From Hemibagrus wyckioides (Eukaryota > Chordata > Actinopteri > Siluriformes > Bagridae): a DNA stretch of 64,000 nucleotides. Position 1 is the first letter of the stretch. Each line of letters opens with the position of its first letter. Below the pieces are notes generated by a model. It searched no databases and had not been told where the DNA came from. It saw nothing but the letters and a program-made list of their open reading frames with translations. A program made the translations under genes and the position numbers. Of the stretch, positions 58,318 through 64,000 are shown in pieces. The DNA is taken from positions 4,746,759-4,810,758 of the forward strand of contig NC_080714.1 in NCBI RefSeq assembly GCF_019097595.1. The letters are read 5' to 3'.

Positions 58318-58845
58318 GGGTCATAAGTTTACACACAGCCTTGCAGGGGGAAAAAAGCGAGAGATCATAAAAATTGCATTTTGTTTTTTTTTTATTAACC
58401 ACACCCTGAATGTCCTACTTCACATAAAAGATGTTTACGTTCACTCCCCAAAACACAATATTATCTGATTTTACCCAAACAAACCATTTCAGAAGTTTAC
58501 ACACGCTTTATTCCTAATCCTCTGTGGTGTTACCCAGATGCTCAACGACTGCTGTTAAATTTTTTAACAGTCCATTGTTTATCCTGAGCTGATAAACTGC
58601 TCACTGTTCTTCAGAAACATCCTCCAGGTCCTGTGCTTTATTCCCAACATTTGGTGCCTATTTGATCTTTTTTCCAACAGCTGCTAGATGATGTTGAGAT
58701 CTATCTTATCACATCTATCTTATCTTGTCACTGAGGACAACTGAGGGACTCGTACACAACCTCTACAAAAGGTGCAAACATTCACTGATGCTCAAAAGGC
58801 AACATGATACTTTATGGTCCAGGGGGGTGTAAATTGTGAACCGGA
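58318..58845. mobile_element. non-autonomous fish DNA-transposon-like repeat
   Basis: The ends are imperfect inverted repeats: left 'gggtcataagtttacacaca', right (complement) 'tccggttcacaatttacacc'. The interior ('cataaaagatgtttacgttc', 'aagtttacacacgctttatt', 'actgaggacaactgagggac', 'caaacattcactgatgctc') matches my memory of a repeat widespread in cyprinids and other fish. No coding region. Class not certain. Confidence 0.5.
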
Positions 58846-58974
58846 TAATTGGTGGTGTTATTTAGTCTACTGGGAAACAGGAACATGTAGTTGTAGATTA
58901 TGAAGGGAAGTACTAAATAGGAAAAACAAAAAGTTCACAAGTCAAGTTTAAGCTGAAGGTTACTTCAGGGGCTT

Positions 58975-59715
58975 CCAAAGAGCATTGATGAAGGGGCGGG
59001 ACTTCCTAAGAGCATCAGTGAAGGGGGTGTGGTTTTCAAAGAGCATCTGTGAATGGGGTGGGGCTATTAAAGAGCATCTGTACAGGGCTTTCAAAGGGCA
59101 TCTGTGAAGGGGCGGGACTTCCAAAGAGCATCATTGAAGGGAGCGTGGCTTCCAAAGAGCATTGGTGAAGGGGGTGGGGCTTCCAAAGAGCATTGGTGAA
59201 GGGGTGGGACTTCCAAAGCACATCAGTAAAGGGGTGTGGCTTCTAAAGAGCATCTGTGATGAGGCAGGACTTCCATAGGCCATCTGTGAAAGGGTGGGGC
59301 TTCCAAAGAGCATCGGTGAAGGGGACAGGGCTTCCAAAGGGCATCAGTGAAGGGGACAGGGCTTGCAAAGGGCATCTGTGAAGGGGCGGGACTTGCAAAG
59401 GGCATCTGTGAAGTGGCGGGACTTCCAAAGAGCATCAGTGAAGGAAGCGTGGCCTCCAGGGGGCATCTCATCTGAGTATTGGGGGATTTCCAAAGAACAT
59501 CAGTGAAGGGAGCATGGCTTCCAAAGAGCATCGGTGAAGGGGGTGCGGCTTCCAAAGGGCACTGTGAAGGGGGCGGGGCTTCTAAAGAGCATTGAAAGGG
59601 CGTGACTTCTAATGAGCATCTTTGATGAGGCAGGACTTCCATAGAGCATCTGTGAAGGGACGGGGCTTCCAAGAGCTTCGGTGAAGGGGGTGGGGCTTCC
59701 AAAGAGCATCGGTGA
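58975..59715. repeat. ~30-31 bp minisatellite array D3
   Basis: About 740 bp of 'cttccaaagagcatcggtga' plus 'agggggtgggg' variants, unit 30-31 bp, so reading frames drift between copies. Minus-strand frames (up to 167 codons) are Pro/Ser/Leu-rich artefacts. The half-unit 'gtgaagggggtgtggctt' resembles the core of arrays D1 and D2. Confidence 0.9.
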
Positions 59716-60480
59716 CACTGGCACAACGGTTACACGTCTTACCCCTCACCTGCACCTCAGTGCAATTCCCACTCTGCCTCTCACCAGGATGCTGCAGGTC
59801 CTTTCAGTGCGACTCACTTCTCCTTTATAGGAATGTGTTTTAAACTTATTAGAATTCCTTATTTCACTGCACTTACCTAACTGTGTGACTTTAACAACCT
59901 TCCTAAAAATCTGATTTATTCGCTTCTTAAAGCCGGTGTTTATAAAAGGACGTCTGTTTAGGAATGTGGTGTAATTAAGCTTATGTGCCTGAAGCATAGA
60001 GTACTTAACCAAAGTCATATGATTTGATAAGCAATTCGTTACACCTTGTTTAATTCCTGTTTATTTTAAGGAAACTGAGATTTCACTCCATAAAAACAAA
60101 GGCTTCTTCACTCCTGTGAACTTTATTCTGAATCATGTTGTCTAGGTAAAGCCTCATCTTTAACCTTTTAACTTTGCTTTATAATTTGAGCATCTAGGAT
60201 CATTTGCTCATATCAGTCACATGGAAATAAGACACCTGGGGCAATGCTGTTATGGGAAAATAATGAGTACTAAACCCCTCCCTGAACTAGATTAGTTTCC
60301 TGTAATAACAGCAGCACCTCTCTTAAATAGAGGTTTTATTGCTTTTATACTGCTGAGTTTTGCTAACGAATACCATGATTTATTTCCTAAAGAAAAGCAT
60401 GTACTTTTATCTATTTATAGTTACATTTGATGTTGTGCTAAACAAGTTAGTCCTTTTATTTACTTACACTGCTATCAATA
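59716..60480. other. no gene recognised
   Basis: AT-rich unique sequence, no supported feature. Confidence 0.55.
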
Positions 60481-60482
60481 CT

Positions 60483-60577
<95 letters not shown>

Positions 60578-60655
60578 CTTTTCTCTCTCTCATTCTCTCT
60601 CGCTCCTTTCTCTCATGCTCCCTCTCTATCTCTGTCTCTCTCTCTCCCTGAATGT
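60481..60655. repeat. (CT)n microsatellite
   Basis: A pure CT run of about 55 bp at 60483-60535, then interrupted CT-rich sequence to about 60655. Both strands give Ser/Leu- or Glu/Arg-rich frames. Confidence 0.95.
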
Positions 60656-61520
60656 CTTGCTGATACACAGCACTGATACTGGAGACTCCTTCCATAATAA
60701 ATTTACTCCACATGTTCCACATTTAGTCTTTTACTATGTGAAAAAGCACATTTTAAAAATCTGTTTATTTCTGTCAATAGCTAGCTAATGTTACACCTAA
60801 ATGACATTCAATGACAAACTTCCCAGTTTTTGGAACGCTGCCAGAAATCCGGGGTTTTATCAGGCTTTATCAATTATCATGGATCCAACACACCCACTGA
60901 TGCATGCTGTTTTTTTGCCCCCTCTCTTCCTGCTAGGGTTTTCTTGTTCGCAGTTTTCACACCCCTGGACTGACCTTTTAGATTTTGCATCTATAATCTC
61001 CAAGCTACATCGCAGCATATCTTTAGTCCCTTATACAGTGTAAATGTTTCCCTATGAGCTCAGCAGGAATCATCTGCCGGTGCATGGGAGCAGTTTATTA
61101 GCGTGAGGTTCGTGTGTAACTGATGGAGTATCGGCGGACATGGAGGTTGGAGGAACAACGATTTTTGATGCAGATTTGTATATAAAAGACCAGAGAGGAG
61201 AGAAGTGTGTGTAAAAATGCTGAGAGAATAAGAAATGCCACTCCGAGATTCATGCCTGTGGTTTGCATGCGATGAAGAAAAACTCATTCACACCGAGGGG
61301 TGATTTAGAGCAGCCAGTCCTCCTACAGGCATGCTTTCAGAAGAACTGGGAAGAAAAGAAAAACTCCAGAGACTCAGGAGGGAACCCTGATGGATTGATA
61401 TCATGTGTTTTATTTTTGTGGGTTTTTTTTTTTATACATTCTTGACCAACACACAAACTTCTAGACACATGCAGTTTAATTCTGAGAATTTTTGAGTGAG
61501 AATTCTGAGAATTTTTTTGA

Positions 61521-61526
<6 letters not shown>
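60656..61526. other. no gene recognised; possible retroelement trace
   Basis: The plus-strand frame 60801-61043 contains LPSFWNAARNPGFYQALS and DPTHPL, loosely reminiscent of the C-terminal end of fish non-LTR reverse-transcriptase polyproteins. The resemblance is weak and no tail or other part is visible. The rest is unique sequence. Confidence 0.35.

Positions 61527-61553
<27 letters not shown>
61527..61553. repeat. poly(A) run
   Basis: 27 consecutive A. No retroelement body is recognisable upstream, so it is listed as simple repeat only. Confidence 0.9.
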
Positions 61554-62769
61554 TTCTACCTCCATCTCGCTTTTACCCCTTTTCACTCTCCTCCTTTTTC
61601 ATCTCCATTTCAGCAAAGGACTCTTGATGTGGGTTTTTTCATTCTGAAGCTTCAAACGTCCCTTTTCATTTTCACTTTCCAGATGAAGGCCAGTGGCGGT
61701 CCTCCTGCTTTAATTAATCATCCGTTTCACACGGGACCGGGTTACTCTTCCTGAGGTTCCACACTGCGGTGCAGACTGTATGACCGGGTCACTTTGAATC
61801 CTCAGCTAACTTCCTGTCAGCATATTCTTCCGTCGTCACGGAAACTGTAAACGTTTTAATCAGTTTTCTGTTCATGAGCCAAACTTCCATTGGAGAGCTC
61901 AGAGATCAGCACAGGCTTGTGAGCGTTCTGCTAAAAAGCAGCCGATGAGTGGAATCCAGTGTCTTAATCACCTGTACTGCGTGCCGCTCGGATGCATCTC
62001 CAGAATAAATTAAATCTGTCACCTTGTGCCGAAGCGTTCAGACGGCGCTGATATGCAAATTCATGAGCAGGTATAGAAGCAGCAGGATCAGGTGATGCGA
62101 TTTATCATGTTGTCGTTATGGTTACGGTGCGCTTTAGGTGATCATTTGCATCTCAGACAGAAAACTCCTCGAGAGTGTTTTTTTTTTTAAACAGTTATGA
62201 GTTAGTTAGCTGCAGAACCAGACCAGAACCAACCTGCAGCACCTGAAGCTGTCAGTGAAACTGCAGTGGTGCTGATCTTTCTCTGCCTCGCTCGCTATAT
62301 ATGGAAATATTAATTAATGCTCACAGCGAAGGGACTAAACCTCATGGTCTTGTTTCACTTTTCCACAGAAAAAGCACTTTCTTTCTTATTAACGTGTCTT
62401 AGTGAGCCTTCATGCTGGCAGTTTAGTGTGAAACCCGAGCACAGGTTCATGTGATAAGTCAGTAAAGTAAAGGAGCAGCGTGATACAGATCCAGAAACTA
62501 CCTGTAGGAGGTGCTGTGAGTTCGGTTGCACTGGAACTGTGCCACGATTCCCATGAATGTGGATGAACTCTGGTCTGCTCTCGTTCAGGAAGTAATGTAT
62601 CTCGTATGTGTGTTCTATCTCATGATGATGACATCACAGCTTCCATGACAACACGTATACTATGAGTTGCAGAGGAAAGTTGTGGGACACGAGGTGAGGA
62701 GTCACCATACGTTGTGTTCTCCATGCACGTTTGTGATGCAAGTTGAAGACCAGACACTTTAATTCACAC
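61554..62769. other. no gene recognised
   Basis: Unique, high-complexity sequence with no good exon. TAAT-type sites occur near 61712-61725 ('tttaattaatcatccg'). Confidence 0.5.
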
Positions 62770-63075
62770 CACAGCCAATTTGCCTAGTGTGAAAACTGGG
62801 CAATGTGTGTGGGTAAAAAAGGCTGATGAAAAGGGACTGATGTTTATAGCTGCTATAAAAAGCCTCCAGTGATTTAGCTCCAGCTGACATGAGAGGTTGG
62901 AGGAGAACTGAGTGACTGGATCGAGATCGAGCTCACAGGAAGGCTGCTGTAACTCTGTGTAATCACTCTTTACATCCATACTGAGGAGAAAAACATCCGA
63001 AAAGCATGTTGTTGCTGGAGGCGCATGGCCAACAAGAGCAGATAACCACATCTGGGGCAACATGGGTTCAGGGTA
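62770..63075 (+). mobile_element. Tc1-type transposon fossil, third lineage, internal piece
   Basis: The plus strand matches the N-terminal half of a common fish Tc1 transposase gene: 'gagaggttggaggagaact', 'gatcgagctcacaggaaggc', 'tgtaactctgtgtaatcact', 'ggaggcgcatggccaacaag' and 'agcagataaccacatctggg'. This is the region between the helix-turn-helix and the catalytic core; stops break it. The 105-codon minus-strand open frame (62764-63081) is its antisense shadow. Related to 7203-7430 and 54515-54965. Confidence 0.6.
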
Positions 63076-63286
63076 AGTCAAGTCAATAAGCTTTTATTGT
63101 CATTTCAGCGATATATAGCTGACACAGCAAAATATAAAACAATGTAGAAAATATAAAACAGCATAAAGCTACGTAAAACAAAACAGAGCTAAGGACTGAA
63201 AGGAAGTTGTCCAAGCGACATAAAGTGCAACCTAGTGCAAACAAATAGACAGTGCAACAGACAATAGAAAACAAAACAGTACATGA
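63076..63286. repeat. dispersed fish repeat, 5'-like portion
   Basis: 'aagtcaataagcttttattg' and 'tcatttcagcgatatatagc' through 'aagtgcaacctagtgcaaac' and 'gacagtgcaacagacaatag' resemble the head and mid part of the class of dispersed repeat seen at 1470-2376 (TTATTGTCA head, AGTGCAA words). The rest of the element is missing. Confidence 0.5.
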
Positions 63287-63882
63287 CAGATTGATGTTTT
63301 CGGGATTTACGATAATTATTCCTTAGTCATATTTTAAACCATAATATCCATTTTCACCATCGTATGTAACTATAATAAAATTAGCTAAAATAAAAGAATT
63401 GCATTAGAGCTATTGAGTAGTAATGTCAACCAGCAAGTAGCTAACTATTAGCAGAAGTTTTGCTGTCTATGCAGCGGATGCATTCAAGGCAGAAGCGCTA
63501 GCAGCGTGTTTATGCTAAACTCATTTTAACGGTGAAAAACGCACGTCTTAACAAACTCTGCTCCACATTTGTCCAAGCTTGTCTTGTCCCCCACAGTAAC
63601 GCTTTAACGCAATAACAAGCCTCCTGAAATCCATTATCTCCAGCACGCCCCACACTTCCTACACGTCCTCAGCGTCTGCTGCAGTGTGCCAGCCGGGTGA
63701 TTTATAACCCCAACCTACAAGACATCATGATCATGGTCGCCACTGGCTAACCGTGTTTGCTTCACAGCCAATTCCTTTTTGTTTTTTCTTTTTGTTTTGT
63801 TTTTAATACGGCTGACTGGGCAAGAAACTACGAGTCATTGTTCATCTGCTAATTAGATGCAAACTGCAGTTTGCAGTTCAGA

Positions 63883-63922
<40 letters not shown>

Positions 63923-64000
63923 ATAGTTAGCATGTATGTTTCTGATTGGAAGCTTGTTGAGACGTTTGACCAAATCAAACAAACTACACTATATTCAGAG
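63287..64000. other. no gene recognised; (GA)n tract
   Basis: Unique sequence with a (GA)n run at about 63889-63919. Confidence 0.6.

Noticed and set aside
60801..61043. Reverse-transcriptase C-terminal fragment
   Set aside because: Only short words (LPSFWN, DPTHPL) look familiar; no tail or second block, so it is not called as an element.
62764..63081. 105-codon minus-strand open frame
   Set aside because: Antisense of a Tc1 transposase fragment readable on the plus strand.

Overview
The window is eukaryotic nuclear DNA, almost certainly from a teleost fish. The evidence is internal: several degraded Tc1/mariner transposons of kinds abundant in fish, tRNA-derived SINEs whose 3' tail is shared with a LINE fragment, hAT-like and TA-flanked MITEs, and very dense micro- and minisatellites. 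An ostariophysan such as a catfish would fit, but I cannot prove the species. There are no bacterial-type genes, operons, rRNA or CRISPR arrays, and I recognise no complete protein-coding gene. The long open frames in the window are products of tandem repeats or antisense shadows of transposons. Three short plus-strand segments have exon-like borders (5616-5720 is the best), so the window may lie inside or beside a gene with very long introns.

Layout. 1-5.5 kb: an old dispersed element (1470-2376) invaded by a Tc1 deletion derivative (2377-2854), then two copies of an unnamed repeat, here called R1, one of them containing a nested Tc1 (4686-5130). 5.6-10 kb: the candidate exon, two polypyrimidine tracts and a Tc1 fossil. 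10-18 kb: another Tc1 fossil running into a GA minisatellite, then three arrays of one 32-33 bp minisatellite family. 18-29 kb: a palindromic MITE, a Tc1 deletion derivative, a TA-flanked MITE followed by R1, a SINE, a hAT BED-finger remnant, a LINE 3' end, an RTE-tailed SINE and a third polypyrimidine tract. 29-36 kb: microsatellite-bearing triplicate units, two related satellite arrays with the motif CTCGCATG, an intact-looking SINE and a G-quadruplex motif. 36-42 kb: second TA-flanked MITE, again followed by R1, a SINE, a rearranged Tc1 and a hAT-type MITE. 42-54 kb: a 1.9 kb array of 21/22 bp units with a 650-codon open frame, GA minisatellite and two arrays of a 30 bp unit. 54-64 kb: Tc1 fossils, a 1.9 kb array of 36 bp units, a related ~30 bp array, a fish DNA-transposon-like repeat and unique sequence.

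Tandem arrays alone cover about 14-15 kb by my reading, nearly a quarter of the window. The most interesting material is structural: minisatellite families recurring at separate loci, a nested insertion whose empty site is visible elsewhere in the window, a perfect inverted repeat at a transposon deletion breakpoint, and an unnamed repeat that twice follows the same MITE. I see no convincing new molecular system. All family assignments come from pattern recognition and remembered consensus sequences, with no database search.
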